Of a stretch of 64,000 nucleotides of DNA, positions 29,691 to 37,995 are shown piece after piece; position 1 is the first letter of the stretch; every line of letters starts with the position of its first letter. This DNA is from Thermoleophilales bacterium (GTDB lineage Bacteria; Actinomycetota; Thermoleophilia; Solirubrobacterales; 70-9): assembly GCA_020636895.1 (NCBI GenBank), contig JACJWZ010000002.1:186001-250000 (forward strand), written 5' to 3'. The translations under genes and the position numbers were made by a program. Below the pieces are notes generated by a model. The model worked only from the letters and a program-made list of their open reading frames with translations. It searched no databases and was not told the origin of the DNA.

Positions 29691-30164
29691 GTGAGCGGAA
29701 TCGGGACCGAGGAGGCCGGCGCCGAGCCCGACGCCGGCGCGACCAGCGCTGCCGCGTCGAGCACAGACGCCGGCTCGCCCCCCACTGCCGATGCGACGGC
29801 TGCCGGCGCTCCCGGCGGCGGGTCGGAGACCGCGACACCGCACCGACCGCGGCGCGGCCGCCGCGCCGCGGCGCTGGTCGCCGTCATCGCGCTGGCCCTC
29901 GCCGGCGGCGCCGCCGGCTACTCGATGGCCAGCGGCGACGGCGAGGACCTCGACTCCGCCCGCGCCACGGGCGCCGAGGCCGGGGCCGCGGCAGGCGTCC
30001 AGGACGGCGGCAGGGCGGGCTACGACGCCGGCTACGTGTGGGCTTCGGACCTCGCCTACGACCGCCACTTCAAGGGCTCCTACAAGGAGGCGTACCGGTC
30101 CGCGTTCGAGGACGCGGGCCTCGATCTGCCGGAGCTCGCCGACATCGAGGTGGATGCGCCGTGA
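29691..30164 (+). CDS. Single-pass membrane protein with a glycine-every-four repeat
   Basis: Not a known family. The 157 residues are an Ala/Gly/Pro/Thr-rich cytoplasmic part (1-55), one TM (~58-80), then an outside segment. There, glycine recurs exactly every fourth residue at 94, 98, 102, 106, 110 and 114 (G-x-x-x-G), followed by an aromatic/charged stretch (YVWASDLAYDRHFKG) and an acidic end. GxxxG repeats pack helices tightly and could line up with the similar repeat in the next protein. The start GTG at 29691 is chosen for the TAACCT -10 upstream. Its stop overlaps the next start by GTGA. Confidence 0.65.
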   Translation: MSGIGTEEAGAEPDAGATSAAASSTDAGSPPTADATAAGAPGGGSETATPHRPRRGRRAAALVAVIALALAGGAAGYSMASGDGEDLDSARATGAEAGAAAGVQDGGRAGYDAGYVWASDLAYDRHFKGSYKEAYRSAFEDAGLDLPELADIEVDAP

Positions 30165-31039
30165 GCCGGCTGAAGTTGGCCGGCCTGATCGTCGCAGCGG
30201 TGGCGCTGATCGCCGCCGCGTCCGCCGGCGGGTACCTGCTCGGCGAGGACCAGGCGGCGGACCAGTCCGACGTGATCTCGGCCAAGCACGACGCGAGCCG
30301 CGAGGCCTTCGCTCTCTCCAACCTCGAATCGATGACGAGCAGCCTCGAGCGCGGGATCGAGCAGGGGCTCAGCGACGGCCAGGAGCGGGCCGAGTACGAC
30401 GGCAACGCGGAGGGGACCGTGGCGGGGCAGAGGGCGGCGAGCGAGGAGGTGGGCGGCGTGCTCGCCTCCCGTCGCGGCGGCCGCAACGGCGGCGGGCAAG
30501 ACTCGCCCCCGGCGATCGACGGCAGCGGTGAGGTCCTCGTCGTCGGCGACAGCCTCGAGGTGCTCACCTCCCCCTACATCGAGCAGTACCTGAAGGAGCA
30601 GGGGATAACGGTCACGACCAACGCCGTCGGCGGCTACAACAGCTACCAGATCTACGACCTCTTCCAGGAGAGCTACGACCCCGCCCAGTCGGTGATCGTC
30701 TTCGATGCCGGGACGAACGACAACCCGAACTACCCCGAGATCCTCGCCGGCAACCTCGACAAGGTCGCCGGTCAGATCGGCAACCGCTGCATGGTCGTGC
30801 CGACGATCCATGGGCTCACGGTCGACGGCGTGGGCAACCAGGGCAAGAACCGCGTCGTCGCCCAGTTCGCCGCCTCCCGCCCCGGGACGCAGACCCCCGA
30901 CTGGGCCGGCGCGGTCGCCGAGCACCCGGAGCTGATGCAGCCCGACGACCTGCACCCGATCGCCGAGGGCGCCGACTACCGGGCCCAGCTCATCGTCGAG
31001 GGCGTCGAGTCCTGCCTCGGCCAGAGCGGCAGCTTCTAG
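30161..31039 (+). CDS. Membrane-anchored SGNH-type hydrolase with a glycine-every-four repeat
   Basis: A 292-residue protein coupled to the previous gene (GTGA). A signal anchor at ~7-27 is followed by glycines every four residues at 65, 69, 73, 81, 85 and 89 (77 is Ala), then an SGNH domain: VVGDSLEV (Ser131), FDAGTNDNP (Asn186/Asp187), MQPDDLHPIAEG (Asp/His). It probably removes acyl or acetyl groups from an extracellular glycan or lipid. With the divergent OafA-SGNH gene it forms a likely O-acyl editing pair: one adding, one trimming. The exact substrate is unknown. Confidence 0.78.
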   Translation: MSRLKLAGLIVAAVALIAAASAGGYLLGEDQAADQSDVISAKHDASREAFALSNLESMTSSLERGIEQGLSDGQERAEYDGNAEGTVAGQRAASEEVGGVLASRRGGRNGGGQDSPPAIDGSGEVLVVGDSLEVLTSPYIEQYLKEQGITVTTNAVGGYNSYQIYDLFQESYDPAQSVIVFDAGTNDNPNYPEILAGNLDKVAGQIGNRCMVVPTIHGLTVDGVGNQGKNRVVAQFAASRPGTQTPDWAGAVAEHPELMQPDDLHPIAEGADYRAQLIVEGVESCLGQSGSF

Positions 31040-31150
31040 GCCGCCTCGCATGCGCGGCTGAGCGCTCAACCACCGACGTGGGGCGCGGTGACCACGTCAT
31101 AGGTGATCTACGCCCCCGCTCCGGGGCGATGGGCAGCGAGGGGAGGATCG

Positions 31151-31276
31151 GAGATCCCGGTGAGGCCGGCCGTCGCCGGGAGCTCCCACGCTCCCTTTGC
31201 TGCCAATCGTGAGGTGCGGGCGCTTGAACCATGCCCAGCGTGGTGGAGGCACCCCGCGCTCGCGGCGGGAGCGCTC
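31151..31276. repeat. Long imperfect direct repeat, copy A
   Basis: Copies A and B agree at roughly three quarters of positions with a few 1-base gaps, from GAGATCC at the left to GCGGGAGCGCTC at the right. Confidence 0.65.
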
Positions 31277-31308
31277 CGGCGGCCGGGTCTATGGGCAGCG
31301 CACCGATT

Positions 31309-31341
31309 CGCAATCGCACGTCTGTGGGACCTGCGATTGCG
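31309..31341. repeat. Hairpin with perfect 10-bp arms
   Basis: CGCAATCGCA (31309-31318) pairs perfectly with TGCGATTGCG (31332-31341) around a 13-nt loop. It lies between the two copies of the long direct repeat. Confidence 0.6.
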
Positions 31342-31401
31342 AGTTGGTCGCTGCTGCCGGGCCTCCCAACGTGCCAGACACCCTCGCAGCGCTCCTGCGA
31401 C

Positions 31402-31434
31402 GCGTATTGCCCTGCCATGGGTGGGTCAATACGC
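31402..31434. repeat. Hairpin with perfect 8-bp arms
   Basis: GCGTATTG (31402-31409) pairs with CAATACGC (31427-31434); the inner part (CCCTGCCATGGGTGGG) can extend pairing further, around CCATGG. Confidence 0.55.
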
Positions 31435-31455
31435 ACCGCAGAGTGCTTGCGAGCC

Positions 31456-31583
31456 GAGATCCGGGTGAAGGACGGCCGTCGCGGAGAGCTCCCCACCTCC
31501 CTTCGCCACCGATCGTGAGACGCGGGGCGCGGAAACCACGTCCAGCGCGGTCGAGGCGCCCCGCGCCGGCAGCGGGAGCGCTC
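31456..31583. repeat. Long imperfect direct repeat, copy B
   Basis: Second copy of the element at 31151-31276; it ends 23 bp before the helicase stop codon. Confidence 0.65.
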
Positions 31584-31606
31584 AAGTCATGGGCGTTGAG
31601 GGCCGC

Positions 31607-34279
31607 TCAGCCCCGGACCGAGTCGAGCACCGCGAGGATGTCCTCGCCGTAGCGCTCCAGGCGAGAGGGGCCGATGCCGTCGCAGGCGAGCAGCGCGGCG
31701 GCATCCGCCGGCATCGCCGCCGCGATCCCCTCAAGCTGGCGGTTTGAGAGGACGACGTAGGCGGGGACGGAGTCGTCGTCGGCGCGGCGCTTCCGCCATG
31801 CGCGGAGCGCCTCCGACGCCTCCGCGGCCTCAGGCGCCGCGGGCGCGGAGACCGCCGCCTGGTCGAGCTTCGCACGTGAGCGCGCCGTCGCCCGGCCGAG
31901 CGTCGTCGCAGCCACCGCCGGCTTCGTCGCCGGCTCGGCGGCCTCTCCACGCAGCTCGGCCAGGAACGGCGAGGGCCGCTCGGCGTCCGCCAGAACCGCG
32001 CAGCGATGCCGCGCACGGGTCACGGCCACGTGCATGACGCGCCGCTCGGCCTCGTAGCTCTCGCTGAGCCGATGGGGCATCAGCCCCTGGTTGACGCCGT
32101 AGACGGCGACCCGGTCCCACTCCCGGCCCTTGACCCGGTGCACGGTCGCGAGCCGCACCCCCTCCCCACCCGCGCTCGACTCCAGGGAAGCGCGCAGCCA
32201 CGGCTCGAACCCACCCGGGTCGGCGTGCAGGTCGGCGACCTGGATCAGGCCCTCGATGTCGTCGAGATGGCTCGCCGTCGCCTCGCTGCCCTTCGAGCCG
32301 TCGAGCATCTCCATCGCACCGCCGAGCCCGATCCGGTCGCGGACCGCCACCAGTAGCTCCCGCGTGCTCGCCCCACCGCCGGCGATTCCGGCGAGCAGCG
32401 CGATGTCGTCGGCTAGCTCGTCGACCTTGCGGGCAACACGCTCGTCGTCGATCCGGCGGCCGACGAAGCGCAGGTCCTCGAGCGAGCGGCAGTTGTTGAA
32501 CCACTTGCTGATCCAGCGCGGGAATCCGCGGCTGGGGCGGCGTCTGATCGTCTCCAGGTCGGAGGGGATCAGCGCCTCGGGATCGACCGCAACCCGTAGC
32601 CAGGCGAGCGCGGCGGAGAGTCCGGTGCGCTCGAGGATGTCGGGGCGGACGGCCGCGGCCACCGGCACCCCGGCGGCCCAGAGCGCGAGCTGCGGAGCGA
32701 GCTGCAGCGAGTTCACGCGCGTCAGCACCGCGATCGACTCCGCATCGACGCCGTCCTCGCGGATCCAGCCGCGGACCAGGCCGACGAGCGTCGCGGCCGC
32801 CTCCTCCCCGGGCCGCACGCGGATCTCGAGCGCGGCCGGATCGGGGTCGGCGCCGTCGCGGGCGTGGATCTCCTTCGGGACGCGGACGCGGTTGTAGGAG
32901 AGGAGCTTGGCGGCGCCGTCGACGATCGCCTCGGCGCAGCGGTAGTTGGTCTCCAGAGCGGTCGCATCGGCTCCAGGGAAGAAGTCCGGGTAGTCGACGA
33001 GGAAGCGCGGGTCGGCGCCGGCGTGGTCGTAGATCGTCTGATCGTCGTCGCCGACGCCGAAGACGTCGAAGCCGGGCATCGACAGCAGCCTGATCAGCAG
33101 CACATGGGCCGGGGTCAGATCCTGGAACTCATCGACGAGGAGGTGACGGTGCTCGGGCTGCACGCGACGGCGGAACTCGCCGTCGCGGAGCAGGGCTTCG
33201 AGCGTTCCGTACACCTGCTCGTCGAAGTCGATCGCGCCGAGCGAGGCGAGCCGCGCCCGGAAGGCGTCGAAGCCGTCGGCGAGGCCGGGCACGTCGTCTC
33301 GCATCTCCTCGACGAGAGCCGGATCGGTGAGGCCGAGGCGGACGAGCGTGAGCCCGTCGAGGTAGGGGCCGACGGGGTCGGTGTTCGTGCGACGCTGGCG
33401 CGGGATCGGGAAGACCTCCTCGATGACGCGACGCACGTCGGGCTCCGACATCACCGGGGGTCGGGTCCGGCGGTGGCGGGCGAGCAGCGAGTAGCCGAGA
33501 GAATTCAGCGTCTTCGTGCGCGGCATCAGCGCCTCGAGGCGCGTCTGCATCTCCTCCTGTGCGAGCCGGTTGTAGGCGACGGCGATCACCGACTCGGTCC
33601 GGTAGCCGCGGTCGCCGAGCAGGTGCCGCATGCGCTCGGTGAGCACCCGCGTCTTCCCTGAGCCCGCCGGGGCGATCACCCGGACCGGGCCACCGTGATG
33701 GGCGACGGCGGCGAGCTGGTCGGGCGCGAGCTCTGCCCGCGGCGCCGGCCACTCGCGCGGCACCGGCTCGAGCAGCCCGGACTCGATCGCGCCGGAGTCG
33801 ACGACCGCCTCGGCGAGCGCCGGGGTGCTCCAGCGCGGGCCACCGTCGATCCAAGCCTCGCGGCCGTCGGAAAGCACCACGTCCGCGCCTCCCCCCTCGC
33901 TCGCGCCGAGCCGCTTCGCCTTCTCCCCCCACCACCAGACGGGCTCCGCTGCGCGTGCGTCGTAGGAGTTCGCCCAGACCAGCGCGTGCAGCCGGTCGAG
34001 CGGGAGGTCGAGATCCGGGGACAGGGACCAGGGCGCATCGGTGATCACGGTCGGAGGGCGGAACCGGGCCGGATCCACGGCCAGCGAGACGACGACGGGC
34101 TCGCGGCGCGACCAGGCGCCGTGCAGCTCGGCGACGGCGTCTCCCGGGTTCGCCAGCACCGCCTCGTCGACCTCGATCCGGCGCGCCCCTTGCCAGGGCT
34201 CCGGGGCGGGGGCACCTGCGTCGACGATGACGCCGCGGCCGAGCTCGGCTGGGAAGGTCACCTGGGCCGGCGGGCTCAA
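31607..34279 (-). CDS. UvrD/Rep-type superfamily 1A DNA helicase with HRDC end
   Basis: An 890-residue protein. Residues 1-~190 are an unassigned domain (with the segment VWANSYDARAAEPVWWWGE). Then comes a UvrD-like helicase: Walker A APAGSGKTRV (~203), SVIAVAYNRLAQEEM, Walker B LLVDEFQDLTP, GVGDDDQTIYDHAGAD, LETNYRC, TVHRVKGREWDRV. The last ~70 residues look like an HRDC domain (LSNRQLEGIAAAMP...LLACDGIGPSRL). SF1A helicases unwind 3'-5' in repair or fork restart. The TTG start overlaps the rsmI stop (TTGA). The N-terminal part is unusual for UvrD. Confidence 0.88.
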   Translation of the reverse strand: MSPPAQVTFPAELGRGVIVDAGAPAPEPWQGARRIEVDEAVLANPGDAVAELHGAWSRREPVVVSLAVDPARFRPPTVITDAPWSLSPDLDLPLDRLHALVWANSYDARAAEPVWWWGEKAKRLGASEGGGADVVLSDGREAWIDGGPRWSTPALAEAVVDSGAIESGLLEPVPREWPAPRAELAPDQLAAVAHHGGPVRVIAPAGSGKTRVLTERMRHLLGDRGYRTESVIAVAYNRLAQEEMQTRLEALMPRTKTLNSLGYSLLARHRRTRPPVMSEPDVRRVIEEVFPIPRQRRTNTDPVGPYLDGLTLVRLGLTDPALVEEMRDDVPGLADGFDAFRARLASLGAIDFDEQVYGTLEALLRDGEFRRRVQPEHRHLLVDEFQDLTPAHVLLIRLLSMPGFDVFGVGDDDQTIYDHAGADPRFLVDYPDFFPGADATALETNYRCAEAIVDGAAKLLSYNRVRVPKEIHARDGADPDPAALEIRVRPGEEAAATLVGLVRGWIREDGVDAESIAVLTRVNSLQLAPQLALWAAGVPVAAAVRPDILERTGLSAALAWLRVAVDPEALIPSDLETIRRRPSRGFPRWISKWFNNCRSLEDLRFVGRRIDDERVARKVDELADDIALLAGIAGGGASTRELLVAVRDRIGLGGAMEMLDGSKGSEATASHLDDIEGLIQVADLHADPGGFEPWLRASLESSAGGEGVRLATVHRVKGREWDRVAVYGVNQGLMPHRLSESYEAERRVMHVAVTRARHRCAVLADAERPSPFLAELRGEAAEPATKPAVAATTLGRATARSRAKLDQAAVSAPAAPEAAEASEALRAWRKRRADDDSVPAYVVLSNRQLEGIAAAMPADAAALLACDGIGPSRLERYGEDILAVLDSVRG

Positions 34280-35100
34280 CGGCGCGGTTCGCGCCCGGTC
34301 AGCTCACGGTAGAGCTCGTTGGGGCGGGTGCCGGTCAGGGCCGCCACCACCCCGGCCGCGGCTCGCGGCCGCGCGCCCGACTGCACGAGCCGGCGCAAGG
34401 CATCGACCGCGAAGGCTGTGTCCGGCGCCGAGGCGCGCCGGCTCGAGGCGGCGATGACGACGACGATCTCACCCTTCGTCTCACCCCGGAAGTGCCTGGC
34501 GAGCTCCCCCAGATCGGCTCGGACGACCTCCTCGTGCAGCTTCGTGAGCTCGCGACACACGGCGGCCGGTCGGTCGGGAGCGAGCGCCGCGAGCGCGCGC
34601 AACGACGCGGGGAGACGGCGCGGGGACTCGAAGGCGACGACGGTCTCGGTCGATTGCAGCACCCGCTCGAGCTCGCCCGGACGACGCGGCAGGAACCCCT
34701 CGAAGCGCCACCGGTCGGCGGGGAGACCCGAGGCGACGAGAGCGGTGGTGATCGCCGAGGGGCCGGGCAGCACCTCGACGTCCACCCCTCGCTCCAGGCA
34801 TTGGGCGATCACCTTGTAGCCGGGGTCGGAGAGGACCGGCATCCCGGCGTCGGAGATCAGCGCGACGCGGGCTCCACGCTCGACCGCCTTGGCGATCTGC
34901 GGCGCCCGGTCGGCCTCGTTGGCGTCATGGGTGGCGACGAACCGGGGCGCCTCGAGCTCGAGCAGCTCGTAGAGCCTGCCGGCTCGGCGCGTGTCCTCGC
35001 AGGCGACGATGTCGGCCTCCTCGAGCGCTTGGCGGACTCGCGGGGAGAGGTCGCCGAGGTTGCCGATGGGCGTCGGGCATACGGTCAGCCTCCCGGCCAT
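34276..35100 (-). CDS. rsmI: 16S rRNA 2'-O-ribose C1402 methyltransferase
   Basis: A 274-residue tetrapyrrole-methylase-fold enzyme methylating C1402 of 16S rRNA. The motifs are plain: TVCPTPIGNLGDLSPRV, VACEDTR, ALISDAGMPVLSDPGY (SAM-binding GxPxxSDPG), VLPGPSAITTALVASGLP and VAFESPRRL. The ATG at 35100 shares its first base with the last base of the ROK gene's stop (TGATG). It is the middle gene of a ROK-rsmI-helicase operon. The frame stays open upstream through the ROK gene, but that is shadow. Confidence 0.95.
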   Translation of the reverse strand: MAGRLTVCPTPIGNLGDLSPRVRQALEEADIVACEDTRRAGRLYELLELEAPRFVATHDANEADRAPQIAKAVERGARVALISDAGMPVLSDPGYKVIAQCLERGVDVEVLPGPSAITTALVASGLPADRWRFEGFLPRRPGELERVLQSTETVVAFESPRRLPASLRALAALAPDRPAAVCRELTKLHEEVVRADLGELARHFRGETKGEIVVVIAASSRRASAPDTAFAVDALRRLVQSGARPRAAAGVVAALTGTRPNELYRELTGREPRR

Positions 35101-36080
35101 CAGACCACGCCCCCGTCGGCGGCGGCGAGCTCGGCGCGGGCGAGCATCGCGGCGCCGACCATGCCCGCGTCGGGCCCGAAGGCCGCGGCCTCGACTGGAA
35201 CCCCGTTCTGAGGCTCCAGCGCCCGGGCCCGGACCTCGGCGCGGGCGGGGCCCAGCAGCAGCTCTCCGGCCGCGATCACGCCGCCTCCGATCACGATCAC
35301 GTCCGGGTCGAAGATATTGGCGAGACCCGAGAGCGCTGCGCCGAGCCGGCGGCCGATGGTCGCCAGCACCTCGACCGCGACCCGGTCGCCGTCCTCGGCG
35401 AGCTCGGTGACCAGGCGGCCGCTGATCGGCCAGCCCTCGGCGAGGGCGACGCCGAGGCCCGAGTCGGGCGCCAGCTCCGCGGCCGCGACCGCTTCGGCGG
35501 TCAACGCCGTCCCCGAGGCGATCGCCTCGATGCAGCCGCGGTTCGGGCAGTTGGCCTGACAGGGAGGGCCGTCGATGTCGACGACGACGTGCCCGAGCTC
35601 GGCGCCGGCGCCGCTCGATCCCCGATAAGGCCGCCCGTTCAGGATCAGGCCGCCGCCGATCCCGGTGCCGATCGTCAGCATCACGACGTTGTCCGCGCCG
35701 GCAGCGACTCCGCTGTGGTGCTCGGCGATCACCGCCGCGTTGGCGTCGTTGTCGACGGACACCGGGAGCCCGAAGCGCTCGGAGACGATGTCCCGCACCG
35801 GCACGTCGCGCAACGGCAGGTTGGCGGCGCTCACGCACAGCCCCCGCTCGCGGTTGATCGTGCACGGGATTCCGAGCCCGATCGCCTCGACGCCGGGGCG
35901 CTCCGCGAGCGCGATCTCGAGCTCGGCCTCGAGCAACTCCATGACCTGATCGGAGCTGAGCCCGCCCGACGCGCCGATGCGTCTGTGCACGACCTCGTCG
36001 TCGCGGCCGAGCACCCCGACCAGCATCTTGGTCCCGCCGAGGTCGACGCCGATCGCCTCACCCGCTCCCAAGGCCGTCAA
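35100..36080 (-). CDS. ROK-family sugar kinase (glucokinase-like)
   Basis: A 326-residue ASKHA-fold kinase. It has the N-terminal phosphate loop IGVDLGGTKMLVGV, the catalytic-Asp block PVSVDNDANAAVIAEHHSG, MLTIGTGIGGGLI, the ROK zinc site GHVVVDIDGPPCQANCPNRG followed by CIE, and DVIVIGGGVIAAG. Most likely a polyphosphate/ATP glucokinase or related hexokinase. The TTG at 36080 is used; another TTG 9 bp in is possible. No HTH is fused, so it is an enzyme rather than a repressor. Confidence 0.88.
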   Translation of the reverse strand: MTALGAGEAIGVDLGGTKMLVGVLGRDDEVVHRRIGASGGLSSDQVMELLEAELEIALAERPGVEAIGLGIPCTINRERGLCVSAANLPLRDVPVRDIVSERFGLPVSVDNDANAAVIAEHHSGVAAGADNVVMLTIGTGIGGGLILNGRPYRGSSGAGAELGHVVVDIDGPPCQANCPNRGCIEAIASGTALTAEAVAAAELAPDSGLGVALAEGWPISGRLVTELAEDGDRVAVEVLATIGRRLGAALSGLANIFDPDVIVIGGGVIAAGELLLGPARAEVRARALEPQNGVPVEAAAFGPDAGMVGAAMLARAELAAADGGVV

Positions 36081-36125
36081 GGGCGTGGAGTCTCAGCGGC
36101 AGGAATCCGGGGGGCCATGCGGCAG

Positions 36126-36131
36126 TATTAC
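36126..36131 (+). promoter_or_regulatory. Candidate -10 (TATTAC) of the LCP gene
   Basis: TATTAC lies 6 nt before the ATG at 36138, close to the leaderless TAnnnT pattern but with C last. Confidence 0.3.
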
Positions 36132-36137
36132 CGCGTC

Positions 36138-37547
36138 ATGGCACCAGGCGACGACGAGCGCCCGGATCGCCCCGAGTACAACGTCTACCGAGCGGGATCG
36201 CGAGGACGTGGGCGGGGCAGGCGGGCCAAGCAGCCGCGCGGCGACGCGCCCGATTCAGCCCCCGCAGAAGGTGGCCCGCCGCCCCCTCCCCCGGGCCGCT
36301 CGGCCGAACCGCCGGATGAAGGCCCGGGCTACCACGTCTATCGCGGCGGACGCCGCTCTGGCGGCGGTGGAGCGGCGCTCGGCTCCCTGCGCAAGCGCTT
36401 CGGCGGAGGCGGGGGCGGGGGCGGGCGGGCGTCCGGCCGCGTGGCCACCGAAGGTGGCTTCCCGTGGCGACGGGTGCTCAAGTGGAGTGCGATCGCGCTC
36501 GGCGCGTGGCTCCTGCTCAGCCTGGTCCTGTTCGCCGTCTCCGCTCAGATCCAGAAGGGAAAGCTCGACGACAACGCGGCCGACGCGCTCAACGGGACGC
36601 TGCCGCTGATGATCGCCCAGGGACAGACGATCCTCGTGATCGGCACCGATGTGCGACCTGCCGGAGTGCCCGACGAGGACGGCAACATCTCGAAGCAGAA
36701 GTGCGTCGACGCCGCCGGGCGAGGCGCCGTCCACCCGCCGGACTGCGCCGCGGTCCGGGCCGACACCCTGATGCTGGTGCGCGCCGGCCGATTCGGTTCC
36801 GTCAAGAAGCTGTCGATCCCGCGCGACGTCTACGCCGACATCCCCGGCCACGACCCGCAGAAGATCAACGCCGCCTACGCGTTCGGCGGCGCGGGGCTGC
36901 AGATCGAGACGGTCGAGAACTTCCTGGGGATCAACGTCGACCACGTGGTCATCCTCGACTTCGGCGGGTTCGCCGATTTCATCGACGCCCTCGGCGGGGT
37001 CACCGTGGACCTCCCGACCCGGGTCAAGTCGAAGGTCGACGGCGGCAGCTCGGCGGGCGGGATCACGCTCAAGCTCGATCAGGGTGAGAACACGCTGACC
37101 GGAGATCAGGCGCTGGCGCTTGCTCGAACCCGCAAGAACGAGTGGGATCCGAGCGAGGACGACCGCGATCGCGCCCGCCGCCAGCAGCTCATCCTGCAGG
37201 GGATCCAGGGCCGGATGACGAGCATCACCCGGCTCCCCTACAACATCCTGCACGCACCGTGGATCGCCTGGAACGCGCCGAAGGCGATGGTCAGCGACAT
37301 GGGCGCCTGGACCCTCCCCCAGCTCGCCTTCTCCGTCGGGGTCGGCGGCAGCTCGGATACGGAGGTGTTGAAGCCGAGCGGCGTCACGGCCGACGGGGCG
37401 TTGATCGTCAAGCCGAGGCGTTGCCGGGCGGCGGTCAAGGACTTCCTCGGCGACCGCGGCCCGCGGCGGGCGAAGTGCTCGCCGGACACCGGTGTCGATA
37501 CCGCGCTCGATCCCTCGGTCGCACCGGATCCGGCCGTCACCCCCTGA
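36138..37547 (+). CDS. LytR-CpsA-Psr family cell wall glycopolymer ligase
   Basis: A 469-residue protein: cytoplasmic N-terminus 1-115, TM 116-137, extracytoplasmic LCP domain ~150-380. The LCP marks are ILVIGTDVRP, RADTLMLVR, LSIPRDVYADIPGHDPQKIN, INAAYAFGG and ALARTRKNEWDPSEDDRDRA, with the Arg and Asp residues that bind polyprenyl pyrophosphate. LCP enzymes move glycopolymers (teichoic acids, arabinogalactan or capsule) from lipid carrier to peptidoglycan. Unusual is a repeated tag in the cytoplasmic part: YNVYRAGSR at 14-22 and YHVYRGGRR at 65-73, within Gly/Pro-rich sequence. The start is the ATG at 36138; a longer frame has no homology. Confidence 0.88.
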   Translation: MAPGDDERPDRPEYNVYRAGSRGRGRGRRAKQPRGDAPDSAPAEGGPPPPPPGRSAEPPDEGPGYHVYRGGRRSGGGGAALGSLRKRFGGGGGGGGRASGRVATEGGFPWRRVLKWSAIALGAWLLLSLVLFAVSAQIQKGKLDDNAADALNGTLPLMIAQGQTILVIGTDVRPAGVPDEDGNISKQKCVDAAGRGAVHPPDCAAVRADTLMLVRAGRFGSVKKLSIPRDVYADIPGHDPQKINAAYAFGGAGLQIETVENFLGINVDHVVILDFGGFADFIDALGGVTVDLPTRVKSKVDGGSSAGGITLKLDQGENTLTGDQALALARTRKNEWDPSEDDRDRARRQQLILQGIQGRMTSITRLPYNILHAPWIAWNAPKAMVSDMGAWTLPQLAFSVGVGGSSDTEVLKPSGVTADGALIVKPRRCRAAVKDFLGDRGPRRAKCSPDTGVDTALDPSVAPDPAVTP

Positions 37548-37616
37548 GCAGGCGCCGCCCGACGCAGCATCCGCCTGAGAGGGCGGCGGGCGCCGCGCGC
37601 GCCGACCGCCGGGGGG

Positions 37617-37970
37617 TCAGTCCTTGGAGCTGCTGGAGCTCGAGCTCGAGCTCGAAGAATGGGACGAGCTGTGGCTGGAAGAGCTGCTCTCGGACTTCGG
37701 CTTCGTGTCCGTCTTCGACGAGCTCGCGCTCTCGGACTTCGAGGTGTCGCTGCTCTCTCCGCCGGAGCCGTTGCTCGACTTCGCCCCGGCGCCCTTGCGC
37801 GCGTAGTCGGTCGTGTAGAAGCCGGACCCCTTGAAGTGCACCGCGGGCGCGAAGAGCTGCCTGCGCGCCGGCGCGCCGCACACCTCGCAGGTGTCGAGCG
37901 CGTCCTCCGACATGGACTGCACGGCCTCGAACGTGTGGCCGTTGTCGCACTTGTATACGTACGTGGGCAC
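37617..37970 (-). CDS. FmdB-family zinc ribbon protein with a long serine-rich tail
   Basis: A 117-residue protein from the GTG at 37970 (PTYVYKCDNG, as FmdB homologues begin); an ATG 12 bp upstream is the other option. The regulatory FmdB-type zinc ribbon has one CDNGH knuckle (the second Cys replaced, His likely a ligand) and CEVCG. Past residue ~60 it is nearly all Ser with Lys, Asp and Glu: a tail of more than 50 residues, probably disordered. FmdB proteins are small regulators of unclear target. It diverges from the secreted protein gene with a very short shared promoter region. Confidence 0.75.
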   Translation of the reverse strand: MPTYVYKCDNGHTFEAVQSMSEDALDTCEVCGAPARRQLFAPAVHFKGSGFYTTDYARKGAGAKSSNGSGGESSDTSKSESASSSKTDTKPKSESSSSSHSSSHSSSSSSSSSSSKD

Positions 37971-37995
37971 GGAATGCGTCATGATACGGGGAGTA

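Larger units (their letters stand above)
31040..31606. other. 567-bp gene-free stretch rich in repeats and hairpins
   Basis: It holds a ~127-bp direct repeat in two copies about 305 bp apart (31151-31276 and 31456-31583), a partial third copy near 31066-31130, and two hairpins between the full copies (31309-31341 and 31402-31434). Short reading frames across it do not look coding. Nothing in it suggests a known RNA family. Confidence 0.7.

Noticed and set aside
31103..31652. Short proteins in the repeat-rich gap
   Set aside because: Several overlapping short frames on both strands, with no ribosome-binding sites and Arg/Pro-rich composition typical of chance frames in GC-rich DNA.
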